NCBI RefSeq assembly: GCF_030272615.1
Contig: NC_081410.1
Coordinates: 568,993,152 to 569,057,151, forward strand
DNA: 64,000 bases
Reading direction: 5' to 3'
From: Cryptomeria japonica
Taxonomy: Eukaryota; Streptophyta; Pinopsida; Cupressales; Cupressaceae
Shown in pieces: positions 11,743 through 23,480 of the stretch. Position 1 is the stretch's first letter; each line of letters begins with the position of its first letter. The notes beneath the pieces were generated by a model. It was not told where the DNA came from. It did no database searches and saw only the letters and a program-made list of their open reading frames with translations. The translations under genes and the position numbers were made by a program.

Positions 11743-12442
11743 TGTTGAGAAACATGTGTCTCAACCTTGCAGTCTTTTTCTGGAAAATTCCAGAATTTGT
11801 TTGAGGTAGTTTTCCACATGTTTATGCATTGGAAAATGGTTAGTGAGTTGTTAAAAATGAGTCTTGTCCATAGTAGAATATAGGTGGGCCATTTTTAGAG
11901 CCTTAATGACTCATTTTGTGACTTTTAAGAAGGTCTAAGCTAGGGGACAAAATTATGGACGGGATTACTATTTTAACCTAGTTGTTTTTCCATTTTGGAA
12001 ATGTAAATGTCAAAAATGGGCACCATGTGGCATGGTGGTTAAGCCCATGGTTTTGTAAAACCACAAGTGGTTTCTAGGTTGTAAAATCACTATAAAAGGA
12101 GGGCTTGGGGAGGAGTTTGATAATTGAGTTTTTTGCAAGACTGGATGCTAGAAGGAGTCTCTCTGAGTTCGAGTTGTGGTGATGCGCTCCTGTAAGAACT
12201 TGCATTGCAAGTGTATTGTAATCAGCTTGATTTGATAATACATTGTGCGATTTTTGGAGGGTGGGGTTTTTCTCCCAGAATGGTTTCCCCACGGTAATCA
12301 CTGTGTTATGTGTTCATTGCTATTTTGTTTATGCTTTATTGTGTATTTCTTGATATCTTAGTAATATTTAAGTTGAAAGTTGCATAACTGTCCTCTCAAG
12401 ATTAGCGTAGGAAGCATTTCCGCACACCTTTGCTTGCTCACA
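11743..12442 (+). repeat. copia 5' LTR (700 bp)
   Basis: Begins TGTTGAGAAACATG and ends TTGCTCACA. TATAAAAG at 12091-12098 is the likely promoter TATA box. It is identical in length to the 3' LTR. Confidence 0.97.
12091..12098 (+). promoter_or_regulatory. TATA box of copia LTR
   Basis: TATAAAAG within CACTATAAAAGGAGGGC, the expected U3/R promoter; it is conserved in the other LTR near 17020. Confidence 0.65.
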
Positions 12443-12444
12443 AG

Positions 12445-12460
12445 TGGTATCAAACCCTGG
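12445..12460 (+). promoter_or_regulatory. copia primer binding site (initiator tRNA-Met type)
   Basis: TGGTATCAAACCCTGG lies 2 bases after the LTR. It differs at two bases from the common plant PBS TGGTATCAGAGCCTGG. Confidence 0.85.
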
Positions 12461-12564
12461 CCAATTTTGGTTCTATTTGTTGGGTACAGGGTTTTTTGAG
12501 CTAATCAAGGTTTGAGTGGGAGCTTGTGCAGAGTTTTTCATTTCTGTATTGCAAGATCGTAAAG

Positions 12565-15500
12565 ATGGCAAGTATATCAGGGAGGATTGATGTAGAGAAG
12601 TTTTCTGGCACAAACTTTGAGATGTGGAAGTTGAAGATGGAAGATCTGTTGATTGATAGAGATCTATGGGATGCGATTGATGAGAATAAGCATAGGCCCA
12701 CAGATCCAACTTTAGCTGCACAATATGATGTAATGGATAGAAAAGCTAAAGGTCTCATAAGATTGTGCCTTGTAGACTCAATTTTGATTAATGTCCACGA
12801 ATAATCTACTACAAAGAAGCTTTGGAAGAAGCTAAGTGAGATCTACCAAGCGAAATCACTTGTGAACAAGATCTTCTTAAGGAAGAAATTGTATTCTTTG
12901 AGAATGGAAGGTGGACAAATTTCTGAGCATCTGGAAAGCTTTAATATGTTGGTAACTCAGTTGACCTCTGTTGGGGTGCCAATGGATGAAGAAGAAAGAT
13001 GCCAAATCTTGCTATGTTCACTGCCAGACTCATGGGACAGCCTTGTTATGGCCATAGGGAGCACTGCAGTCGTCTTGAAGATGGAGGATGTTGTTGGTTC
13101 TCTACTTTCTGAGGAGATGGGAAGGAAGGTTTCTCTGAATGCCAAAGAGGCTCTGAGTGTTCGAGGAAGACCAAAAGAAAGAGGCAAGAATGAAAAGCAG
13201 TATGGCCGTTCTAAGTCCAAGAATAAGGGGAGATCAAAATCTCCTGGTAAGTCCAAGGTAATTTGCTGGAACTATGGCAAACCCGGACACTTCCGAAAGG
13301 ACTACAAAGAGGAGAAGAAAAAGAAGAAGAAGACGAAGCAAGATTCTGATTCTGAGTCCGAGAAGGAAGATGGAGATGCTTTCATCGCAGCCTTGGCCAC
13401 TTGTGCAGGCGACTATGCATGGTTAATAGACTCAGGTGCATCTTTCCACATGACTCCTAATAGAAACTGGTTTAGTAAGTATGAAAATTTTGATGGTGGT
13501 AAGGTGTATTTGGGTGATAACTCAGTACTTGATATTGTTGGTCATGGAAGTATTCATGTGAAATTTTCTGATGGTAGAATTAGAAGATTTGATGGTGTCT
13601 TGCATATCTCGGAACTAGCAAGGAATTTGTTATCTGTTAGCAAGCTAATAGATGTGGGTGTGCATGTACAGTTTTCTGAAGCAGGTGTGAAAATGGTAAG
13701 AGGTGCTATGGTGATAGGAAGAGGAAGCAGATTGGGTACACTGTACCATCTTGATGCATGCACAGTTGAGTGCAATAGTACTTCTGATAAGATTGTGAAA
13801 AAGACTACTCAGTTGGAAAAGGAGAGGGTTTCTCTTTCAACAGATGGTCATGGTTTTTGGGTACCCAAGGGTGCTCTGTCTACCGAATCAAAGTTGCCTG
13901 CAGAGAAGACCATGTTATGGCACCAGAGACTTGGCCACATAGGTGAGAAGGGTCTACGAACCTTGAAAAATAAGAACCTTGTTGATGGGTTGAATGATTG
14001 CAATCTTGAATTTGATTTTTGTGAGAATTGTATCTATGGTAAACAAAACCGCATTCAGTTTTACTCGAGTTCTCATAAGTCTTCATGTATTTTGGATCTA
14101 ATCCATTCGGATGTATTTGGTCCAGTTGATGTTCCTTTTATTGGTAGATCAGTTTATTATGTTTCTTTCATGGATGATTTTAGTAGAAGAACATGGGTTT
14201 ATTTTCTTAGGAGTAAAATTGAAGTTTTCAGTCGTTTCAAAGAATTTAAAGCAATGGTTGAGTTGTAGACTAGAAAGAAAATAAAATGTTTGAGAACTGA
14301 TAATGGTGGTGAATTTTGCTCCAATGATTTTGACACATTTTGTAAAGATTGTGGTATTAAAAGAGAGAAGACAACTCCATATTCTCCACAATAGAATGGA
14401 GTTGCAGAAAGAATGAATAGGACATTGATGGAGAAGGCTAGGAGTATACTGAGTGGAGCTGGACTAGAACAAAAGTTCTGGGCTGAAGCTGTAGCCACTA
14501 CCTGCTACTTGATAAACAGGTCTCCTACATCATCTCTTGTTGATAAGATGCCAATGGAAGCATGGTCAGGCCACAAGCATTCACTTAGACATCTGAGAGT
14601 GTTTGGTTGCGATGCATATGCTCATGTGCCAAAGGAGAAGCGGACAAAATTGGACAACAAAGTTGTTAAATGTATTTTCATCGGATACAGTTATGGTGTA
14701 AAAGGATACAAGCTTTGGAATCCTGTTGAACAAAAGGTATTTTATTCAAGAAGTGTTATTTTTAGAGAAACTAAGCCTTCTTCTATTACAGTGCAACCAG
14801 AACAAACAGAACAAAAGAAAGATGTGATTCGACTACCTGCTACACCAGAGAAAGTTGACTCGAGGCCCTTAGAAAGACAAGAAGTCGAGGAGAGCTCTAT
14901 GAGTTTTGAATCATCAGAGGAAGAAGAGGTACTTGAAGCTGAACCTAAACCAGATCTTGCTCGAAGGTCTACTAGACAAAGGAAACCACCTGAAAGGTAT
15001 GGGTATTCTCCTGATGATTGGAGATGCATATTTGCATTGAATGCTAACATTGATGAACCAAGATCTGTAGAAGAGGCTCTTGGTATGAATGATTCAGAGT
15101 CCTGGAAAATAGCCATGGATGAAGAAATGGCAGCTCTTAAGAGGAATGAAACATGGGACCTTGTACCATTGCCTGAAGGATGAAAGCCTATTCGTTGTAA
15201 ATGGGTGTTCAAGAAGAAGATGGGTTTAGATGGAAGCATTGAGAAGTATAAAGCACATTTGGTTGCAAACGGTTACTCTCAGGTTGAGGGAGTAGATTAT
15301 GGTGAGATTTTTTCTCTAGTAGCCAAAATGACATCCATTAGATTTTTACTTTCTATTGCAGCAGCCTATGATCTAGAGATCGAGCAAATGGATGTGAAAA
15401 CAACTTTCCTTCATGGAGATTTGGAGGATGAAATTTATATGACATAGCCAGAGCACTATGTGATGAAAGGTAAAAGTCATTTGGTTTGTAAGTTGAAGAA

Positions 15501-16616
15501 ATCCTTGTATGGTTTAAAATAGAGTCCTAGGATGTGGTACCAGAAGTTTGATACATATGTGTTGAGTTTGGGATTTGTGCGATCTAAATCTAATCACTGT
15601 ATATATTTTAAATCTGATGGTGATCGTTTCTTGGTCATTGCCCTATATGTCGATGACATGTTGTTTATTGGCAAAGGAAAAGGTTTGATTGCAGAGTTAA
15701 AATCTCAGCTCTTGATAAAGTTTGAAATGAAAGATCTTGGTGCAGCTAGGCACATTCTGGGAATGGAGATTGTAAGAGATAGACAAAACAGAAAGCTTTG
15801 GCTAGGCCAGAGTAATTATGTTGGTACTATTTTGAAAAGATTCAATATGGAGGATTCAAGACCATTGAGTGTTCCTATTACAATGGGAACAAAGCTTTCT
15901 AGTTCACAGTGTCCTACATCCCCATTGGAGATGGAAGAGATGAGTCGAGTACCATATCAGAGTGCTGTTGGAAGTTTGATGTATGCTATGTTCTATACAA
16001 GACCAGACATTGCCCAAGCAGTGGGAGTTCTTTCTCGTTATATGTCTAATCCAGGAAGAGCACACTGGGATGCAGTAAAAAGAGTTTTTAGATACTTGAG
16101 GGGTACTTCAGAGTACTCGATATGTTTTCATGGAATAGGAAATGAGCATTCCTTAGATATTCGAGGCTATGTGGATTCAGACTGGGTCGGGGATGTTGAT
16201 AGAAGAAGATCCACCAGTGCATATGTATTTACATTATTCGGTGGTGTAATCAGTTGGATGAGCAAGCGACAGGATGTGGTCGCTTTGTCCACTACTGAGG
16301 CAGAATATATGGCAGCTACTCATGCCTGTAAGGAAGCCATCTGGCTAAAGAGATTGTGTTCAGATATAGAGTTCAAACAGGGTGCAGTGACAGTCAGAGT
16401 GCAATCTGCCTAGCGAAGAACCCTACTTTTCATGCCAGGACCAAGCACATTGATGTACAATATCATTTTGTGAGAAATATGATTGAGGATGGCAAGGTGA
16501 AGCTGGAAAAGGTAGAAACTTTGGTGAATGTTGCTGATGCATTAACTAAGCCCATGAGCACAGAGAAATTCAGATGGTGTTCAGAGTCTATGGGCCTCTC
16601 GGCCCCTAGCAATTAA
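12565..16616 (+). pseudogene. copia gag-pol polyprotein, six stops and one frameshift
   Basis: Start ATG at 12565 (MASISGRIDVEKFSGTNF, UBN2-type gag). Domains in order: gag; zinc knuckle (13265-13304) reading C-W-N-Y...H...Y, with two of the Cys replaced by Tyr; aspartic protease DSGA (13429-13440); GAG-pre-integrase with LWHQRLGH; integrase core with SDVFGP, RTDNGGE and NGVAER; RT with YVDD (about 15645-15656); RNase H with YVDSDW and STTEAEYMA. Stops: TAA 12802, TAG 14266, TAG 14392, TGA 15181, TAG 15445, TAG 15520. Four stand at positions normally Gln and one at a normal Trp. A frameshift near 16370-16395 separates the RNase H end. Confidence 0.95.
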
Positions 16617-16660
16617 GTCCATGATATTTTGGATCCCCTGACTCTTGCAAGGTGTTTGAC

Positions 16661-16671
16661 AAGTGGGAGAA
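16661..16671 (+). other. copia polypurine tract
   Basis: AAGTGGGAGAA directly before the 3' LTR, in the position and form usual for plant copia elements. Confidence 0.85.
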
Positions 16672-17371
16672 TGTTGAGAAACATGTGTCTCAACCTTGTA
16701 GTCTTTTTCTGGAAAATTCCAAAATTTGTTTGAGGTAGTTTTCCACATGTTTATGCATTGGAAAATGGTTAGTGAGTTGTTAAAAATGAGTCTTGTCCAT
16801 AGTAGAATATAGGTGGGCCATTTTTAGAGCCTTAATGACTCATTTTGTGACTTTTAAGAGGGTCTAAGCTAGGGGACAAAATTATGGACGGGATTACTAT
16901 TTTAACCTTGTTGTTTTTCCATTTTGGAAATGTAAATGTCAAAAATGGGCACCATGTGGCATGGTGGTTAAGCCCATGGTTTTGTAAAACCACAAGTGGT
17001 TTCCAGGTTGTAAAATCACTATAAAAGGAGGGCTTGGGGAGGAGTTTGATAATTGAGTTTTTTGCAAGACTGGATGCTAGAAGGAGTCTCTCTGAGTTCG
17101 AGTTGTGGTGATGCACTCCTATAAGAACTTGCATTGCAAGTGTATTGTAATCAGCTTGATTTGATAATACATTGTGAGAGTTTTGGAGGGTGGGGTTTTT
17201 CTCCTAGAAGGGTTTCCCCACAGTAATCACTGTGTTATGTGTTCATTGCTATTTTGTTTATGCTTTATTGTGCATTTCTTGATATCTTAGTAATATTTAA
17301 GTTGAAAGTTGCATAACCGTCCTCTCAAGATTAGCGTAGGAAGCGTTTCTGCACACCTTTGCTTCCTCACA
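16672..17371 (+). repeat. copia 3' LTR (700 bp)
   Basis: TGTTGAGAAACATG to CTTCCTCACA. It is followed by the target duplication AATGC at 17372-17376. Confidence 0.97.
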
Positions 17372-17899
17372 AATGCCACGATTCCTTTCCATGATGTTCG
17401 GTGGTAGGGCACACTCATTGGGACAAGAGGAAATGAATGCAAGGAGCATCCTTCAGATCTCATACATTTGATTATCTGCCACCACAATTAGGAATTATTA
17501 CAAGGAAATTATGCGAGGTACAGTCCCATCCCATTAATGATCTATCAATATAACTGCTTGAATGTCGATGCCACCATGTTTGCATAAACAAATTGAATAT
17601 TGTACGCCCAGCTCAAAAACATATGAGAAGCCATGTTTTGACAATCCACTAAACAAAGAGGATGAAGTTTGATGTGTATGGAATCCGCCTGAGAAATAAC
17701 ACAAAGATTATTGCTAAAACAATAACTCAACTTATGCCAAAATGGTTAGAACAATTTGCCATCTCTAATTCTCTTGCCAAATGTACTTGATTTGATATTT
17801 CCATAGCAGCCTACAAATGGTTAATCGATTGTTCTAAATTAAAAATGTGTTTCCTCTCTGTGAACTCAGTTGCAATATTTGCTAGCCAATCTGCCAAGT

Positions 17900-18250
17900 G
17901 GTCATCCTCCTTGAAATAGTGTCCCACCTTGAAATTTGAAAATCACGGAAGCAATTTCCAAACTTTTGATAGAACATATTGATGCCACCAGTTATCTAAT
18001 TTCTTGGAAATGAAAGCAAATGTTATGATTTGAGAATCTCCTTCAATGTGAATGTTTCTAAACTCATTCTGTAAGGCTAATCTGATACCAAGAAGAAGAG
18101 AATTTTCTTCTATTATTGTTTGTGTCATTTGGGAGTTTATTAGCCAAAGCAACAATTATATTTCTATTGTAGTCTCTCAAAACATTGTCAGATTTACCCA
18201 GGTTACCCCTTGATGAACCATCGAAATTCAATTTGACAAAATATTGAACT
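17900..18250 (-). pseudogene. LINE RNase H-like domain (RVT_3 type)
   Basis: The minus frame 17943-18155 reads IIEENSLLLGIRLALQNEFR and HIEGDSQIITFAFISKKLDN. This matches the plant RNase H-like domain found at the C-terminus of L1 LINE ORF2 (AEExALLxGL...IEGDS). It is only a fragment. Confidence 0.75.
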
Positions 18251-18479
18251 GGAGGCTCTCATTTGACATTACCACATACAAAGATTTTAGGAACGTTTTT
18301 AAGAAGACTTCATTTAAATGGCAATAAGATTTGAGGCCATGAAGATAAGATTTGTGAATCTAAAGAAGAAAAAATTGAAGAAAGAGATTTGACTCTTGAA
18401 GTGTATAAATTCACATTCTCTGAAATAGAGGTTTAAATTTGATCAAGAACCTTATGAAGTGGAAGGGCTTGATTTCTTA

Positions 18480-20050
18480 AAATTCTTTTATTTGTTTCCC
18501 ACCATAATGTCCATGCTACAATAGAAGGGGAGACTCCCCAGAGAACTACATAGAATGAATTCTTATGAAGGAGTGGCCATTCTACAAATAATGCTCCAAA
18601 AGAGTTTGGTAATGGATCAATTCATTTGAATTTACTTTGAAACCATTCCCAACAAGCCTAGGAGAAAGGATGTTGGATCAATAGATAATCTATGATTTCA
18701 ACCTGTTGATTACATAGAACACACTTAAACTCTTAAGAGATACCAAATTTTGACATTCTAGTACTAGTAAGGATTTTATTATTCAAGACAAAGAAAGTAT
18801 ACCGGCCTTGGGTAAAATAGCATCATGCCAGCAGAAAGACATTATATAATTAGGAATTGTGTTGAGGACTGATTTGATCAACAAGATTCTTCCTACCAAT
18901 GACAACCATCTAGATTTCCATGAAGATATCCCATCTTTGATTGAAGATATGATATTTGTCTAATGGGATGGCTTACTTGCACCCTAAAAGAAAGGGACAC
19001 CTAGATATCTGCAAGGTAATCTTACCTCATTGAAGCATAAGAACTTTTGCAAAGAGGTTTTTACTATGTGATTAATATTTAAGGAAAATACCTTTTATTT
19101 TGTAGGATTCACTTTCTGACCTAAAACTCTACAATACTCATCAAGTGAGGATTTTATAGCCTTAACTTTCGGCATTATTGCTTGACTAAACAAAAGAGTG
19201 TCATCAACAAACAAAATGTGAATAAGTTTTAGAGTAGAATTTGGAATTGACACCCCCTTCCATAATGACAATGAATTTTTATATGAAATAAGTCCGCTAA
19301 GGCCTTCTAACTAAAATTATAAACTAGAAAGGAGATAATGGATCTCCTTGTCTAACTCCCTGAGAGGATGAGAAAAAGACACATGGAATAATGTTGACTA
19401 AACCAAAGAACTTAGCTCCCGAAATGCAAGAGAGGACCCATTTGCACCATTTATTCTTCAATCCTATTTTTTGTAATATTTGCATGAGAAAATTTCAACA
19501 GACCCTGCATAAGCCTTCATAATGCCGATTTTTAGAATCATAGAAGATAACCAATTAGAATTGATAGAATGGAAGACCTAATGAGCTACCAATACCCCTT
19601 GTACAATATCTCTCCCTAAAACAAAACCTCCCTCCTGAATGTAAATAATAGATAGAATTATAGATGCCAGTCTGATAGCTATTGTTTTACTCAACATTTT
19701 GTATATTGTATTACACAATGATATAGCTCTAAATTCATAAAAGGATGAAGGTTGAGAGGAATTTAGAATTAGGAAAATGATTGTAGTGTTAAACTATTTC
19801 AACATTGAAATATTTCTCCTAGATTGTTCTAAAGCATTTAAGATATCTTGACTAATGAACTCCCAACATTTCTGAAAAAAAATAGAGATGAGACCATCCA
19901 AACCCGGTGCCTTATTTGGAGCCATAGAAAATACTGCCTTTCTCACTTCCTATAGTGTGAATGGATTAGAAAGATAATCATTGTCCTATTGAGAGAGTAA
20001 CCGCAATATTGTATCTAAAACCTCTGACTAATTTGTATCCAGTGGTTGAT
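18480..20050 (-). pseudogene. LINE reverse transcriptase and zf-RVT region
   Basis: Motifs in minus-strand order: FSMAPNKAPGLDGLISIFFQ (about 19885-19940), FYEFRAISLCNTIYKMLSK (about 19685-19745) and LFVDDTLLF with catalytic FVDD at 19200-19211. The reading ends in a zf-RVT-like part with AWTLWWETNKRI (about 18485-18520). Frame changes and stops occur throughout. Confidence 0.8.
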
Positions 20051-20549
20051 TATCGAAAAAAAGTAGCTTCGAAAAGAAGAAAACCACTTCTTGTTGAATA
20101 ACACTTTCTTCTTTAATAATATGACCTTGAGAGTTATGAATCTAAAAAAATGAATTTTGATGTATTTTAGTCTTCACTAAAGCATGAAATAACTTGGTAT
20201 CTATATCACCTTTTCTTAGCCACAATTCCCTTGATCTCTATCTCTAATATATCTCCTCTCTAATTAATACCTCATCCAATTCTAATTTGATCTTACTTTG
20301 GAGGTCATAATTCCAAGAAGATAATCCGTTATGGATAATGAACTCATTAATATCATCTAGCTGTTGTTGAAGGATCTTATTTTTTTTTAAAATATTCTTA
20401 AAATGTGTAGCATTCTATATTTAAATTTTGCCTTTGATGAAAGTCAACCTTTTAGGAAGTTGAAACATTCTTGATCCTGGAGTATATGGGGCTTGAGACC
20501 ATCATTTCCTTAGAAGAAGTAAAAAAGTTGGGTCCTTGAACTACATGCA

Positions 20550-21060
20550 CTCAAATTTAGAATAAAATTTTGTCTTAGATGAATTATTTTGTAGGGGGAT
20601 TGAGGGGGATTGATAGCTCCAGGGAAAAATGGTCTGATCTTAAAAATCCTAGTATTAATGATGCACAATATCCCTTTTCTAAGATCCATCACGGATTGAC
20701 AAAGAACTGGTCCAATAATCCATTTGAGGGAATGCAATCAAATAATCCATCCTTTGATACAAAAGCATTTAAATATTGAATAACTTTTGACGAGGGAGAT
20801 ATGCCACCAACTTTATTTTCAGGAGCCAAAATTGCATTGAAGTCACCTCCTACTATTACCTTAGCTCATCAATTATTCTGAACAACTGGAGTTAAAGACA
20901 TCCAAAGTCTCTTCTTGCTAATCATAAATGTTGGTCCATAGATATTTAGTAGGAAAATAGATAAGTCAAATCTAATCACTTCAACTAGGATTCAATTAGC
21001 ATTTATTGTAGAAAGCTTTACTTGTACCTTTGAATCAACATACACATCCTAAATCATAAT
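20550..21060 (-). pseudogene. LINE apurinic endonuclease fragment
   Basis: The reverse complement reads VDSKVQVKLSTINAN, then DLSIFLLNIYGPTFMIS and VIVGGDFNAILAPENK (GDFNAI at 20828-20853). This is the C-terminal half of the APE-type endonuclease of plant L1 LINEs. The coding similarity runs straight to the edge at about 21060, so the N-terminal half is missing: a typical 5' truncation. Several TGA/TAG codons interrupt it. Confidence 0.75.
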
Positions 21061-22065
21061 AAACATAAATGTAACCAAATGGAATTACATATAATCTTTT
21101 TCTATAAATGAATTATTGTAAAAAATATTATCATAATGTTAAAACAAAAAGCTCCTTGCTATGACATAAATTCCTCCTTTATCTTGTTTAGCTGATGTTA
21201 ATATGAATGGGGCATGCAAAAGTAATCTAGGTAAATATGAAGATTAGAGATATGAATAAAAGCTTTCAAGATGAAATAATTTTTAAGATAGATAGATTTT
21301 AGGAGCACATTAAATAATTTCTAGGAAACTTATACCACCTTCATATATTAGATATTTAATGGAGAAAAGGGGTTGGATTAAACTTGTGTGGTTTCTTGAT
21401 TCTTTTTTACAATTTTGTTAATAATTTTGGTGTGCAAGTGTTGTTCCATCTTGAACAAATGGTTAATAAATACAATAAACATTAAGAGGTGGGGAGTTCA
21501 TAAGATAGTTGAATAGTGTTGGCACATGTGAATCATATAAATATAGAATGTTTGTCATGAGCTAAGAGTAATTAATGGGAAAATGATTTTTGATTTTCAA
21601 TGAATACATATTAAATTTATGATTAATGATTGGCAATGAATACATATTAAATTTAAGTTTATTTATGTACCTGATATTCTTTAATATCAACTATCCAATT
21701 TATGTAATGATCAAAATTACATGCTTATGCAAGTTTCCATCTAATTTTAAGCTAGTTTTATAAAATGATACAAAATATTAAAATTAGACTATAAAGCTTT
21801 TATACAATAATCCATTAATAATAATTGAAAATTATTATATTTATATAATAATGAAAATTGCATGCTTGTACAAGTTTCCATCTAATTTTAAGCTCATTTC
21901 AATAAAATGATACAATTTGTTCTAAAATTGAAATTTATTCTATGATCCTTTCCTTTATTACCCATACCTTGCATTCTAAAAATATATTTTTATTTTATAA
22001 ATATAATATATATTTGTACCACCTCAGCTTTAACCCTAAACCATATGCAATATATGTGGGTAGCC
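21061..22065. other. duplicon block Y, copy A (P450 downstream flank)
   Basis: AT-rich non-coding DNA matching 27471-27975 (copy C) and 44790-45700 (copy B). Landmarks: AAGCTCCTTGCTATGACAT, TTGGCACATGTGAAT, CAAGTTTCCATCTAATTTTA and TTCTATGATCCTTTC. It includes an internal direct repeat of the CAAGTTTCCATCTAATTTTA segment (about 21725 and 21867). No gene seen. Confidence 0.75.
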
Positions 22066-22254
22066 CTAGTAAATGGGATGTGGGAGACGTGGCGTCTAGA
22101 TTCCAAAATTATAGCTCATGTCTATCTGCTCATAGCTCCTCCTGCTCCTCGTCCTCATCCTCATCCTCAGCTCTCTTCTCCATAGAAAGAAGAAGAATAA
22201 ATGTGAAGCAGCAGGAAGAAGCACAGTATACCAAGGAAACAGTGGAGTATCCAT
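22066..22254 (-). pseudogene. collapsed cytochrome P450 (copy 1): start and end only
   Basis: Only 189 bp remain between the start codon (22252-22254) and the stop (22066-22068) of a P450 that is about 1.6 kb in its paralogs. The first about 28 codons are the membrane anchor (MDTPLFPWYTVLL...FFLWRR), related to copies 2 and 3. A short Arg/Met-rich junction (GAGGAT-type repeat, about 22136-22172) follows. The last part corresponds to YEQIDMS...GI and TPRLPHPIY of the C-terminus. One TAG splits the end; otherwise the joined frame stays open. All catalytic parts (I-helix, ExxR, heme Cys) are gone. Upstream and downstream flanks match the paralogs, so this is an internal deletion, not a retrocopy. 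Confidence 0.85.
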
Positions 22255-22900
22255 ATTAATTTGGAGATCCTTATTTTCTTTGTGTTTGAGGCATACACTA
22301 TCTATTTTATAGGCAGAATACGTGATTCTTTCCTGGATCAGGTCGCAGCACGTTTTTGTTTTTCTAGACGTTTATACCAGTGATTTATGTTCAACCAGCT
22401 TTTTGAGTGCACTAGTTTGAATTGCTCTCTGTCTCTGTATAGAAAGACATAAGATATATCACTTTCATTGCCTTAATTAGGGCAGGTCCGCCTTTGTTGA
22501 GTTGAACGTCTACTTTCCTTAAATAGTAAATAACTCAAATTGGAAATAGCTCTCTAATTGACGATAGGACTTGATATCTATATTTTTAAATATATGTCTA
22601 TTAATTTTCTATTATAACACTCTATCTTAAGACAAGAAAACTAGGAAAACATATTTAGAAGCTTCTGCATTTTTTTCAAACTTGCAATTATGTATTAAAT
22701 ATATTCAAGGAAAGCTTTCTATATTTTTAAATATAAGTATGTTAATTTTCTTTGTTTGATTTTTATATATTATAAAACAGTGATTTATGTTGAAAAAGTT
22801 TTTGGAATGTATATTTTGAATTGTTATATCTATCTTTCAAATTATATGTAAAAGAATTAAATAATGATCTCAATAATAACATCTCTCATATATGTGTGTG
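22255..22900 (-). promoter_or_regulatory. duplicon block Z, copy A (P450 upstream region)
   Basis: Matches the regions upstream of P450 copies 2 and 3, sharing CAGCACGTTTTTGTTT, AGTGCACTAGTTTGAATT and TTGAGTTGAACGTCTAC. A TATA box (TATAAAAT on minus, 22314-22321) lies 59 bp before the start codon. Past about 22860 the homology gives way to the TA microsatellite. Confidence 0.7.
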
Positions 22901-22901
22901 T

Positions 22902-22905
<4 letters not shown>

Positions 22906-22964
<59 letters not shown>

Positions 22965-23374
22965 CATATATATGTATATATATACATATATATGTATATA
23001 TATACATATATATGTATATATATATACATATACATACATATACATATATATATATATGTATATATATGTATATATGTATATATATGTATATATATATACA
23101 TATACATACATATACATATATATATATATGTGTGTGTATATGTATGTATATATATATACATGTATATGTATATGTATATATACATATACATACATATATA
23201 TGTATATGTATATGTATATGTATATGCATATATATGTATGTATATATACATATACATATATACATACATATATATACATATACATATACATACAGTATAT
23301 ACATATACATATACATATATCTACATATACATATACATATATACATATACATATACATATATACATATACATAC

Positions 23375-23429
<55 letters not shown>

Positions 23430-23480
23430 AATAACATGTATGTACTTGTACATATATACATATATACATATACATATATA
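22906..23480. repeat. TA/TATG/TACA microsatellite, about 570 bp
   Basis: Begins and ends with pure TA runs and has an interior of alternating ATATGTATATATACATA units with TGTG/TATG variants. The long frames on both strands here (Tyr-Ile repeats) are products of the repeat, not genes. Confidence 0.97.

Larger units (their letters stand above)
11743..17371 (+). mobile_element. complete Ty1/copia LTR retrotransposon (5629 bp)
   Basis: Two 700-bp LTRs, PBS, gag-pol, PPT and a perfect 5-bp duplication (AATGC) define a structurally complete copia element inserted in the 3' UTR of a LINE. By eye the LTRs differ at about 17 positions with no indels (about 97.6% identity), mostly transitions. The gag-pol frame has six stops and one frameshift, so it is dead as a protein source. 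The order PR-INT-RT-RNH marks copia; Tork/Tnt1-like is my best lineage guess. Confidence 0.97.
11236..21060 (-). mobile_element. decayed L1-type LINE, split by a copia element
   Basis: The minus-strand order is a 5'-truncated endonuclease (about 20550-21060), RT (about 18900-20050), zf-RVT-like region (18480-18700), RNase H-like region (17900-18250), 3' UTR (to about 11270) and a poly-A tail seen as poly-T at 11237-11262. The copia element 11743-17371 interrupts the 3' part. Related flank copy B (44690-44800) is the empty site. Many stops; no frame longer than 75 codons. Confidence 0.8.

Noticed and set aside
22905-23480. Possible CRISPR-like or regulated repeat array
   Set aside because: No spacer-repeat regularity; a simple microsatellite in a plant genome.
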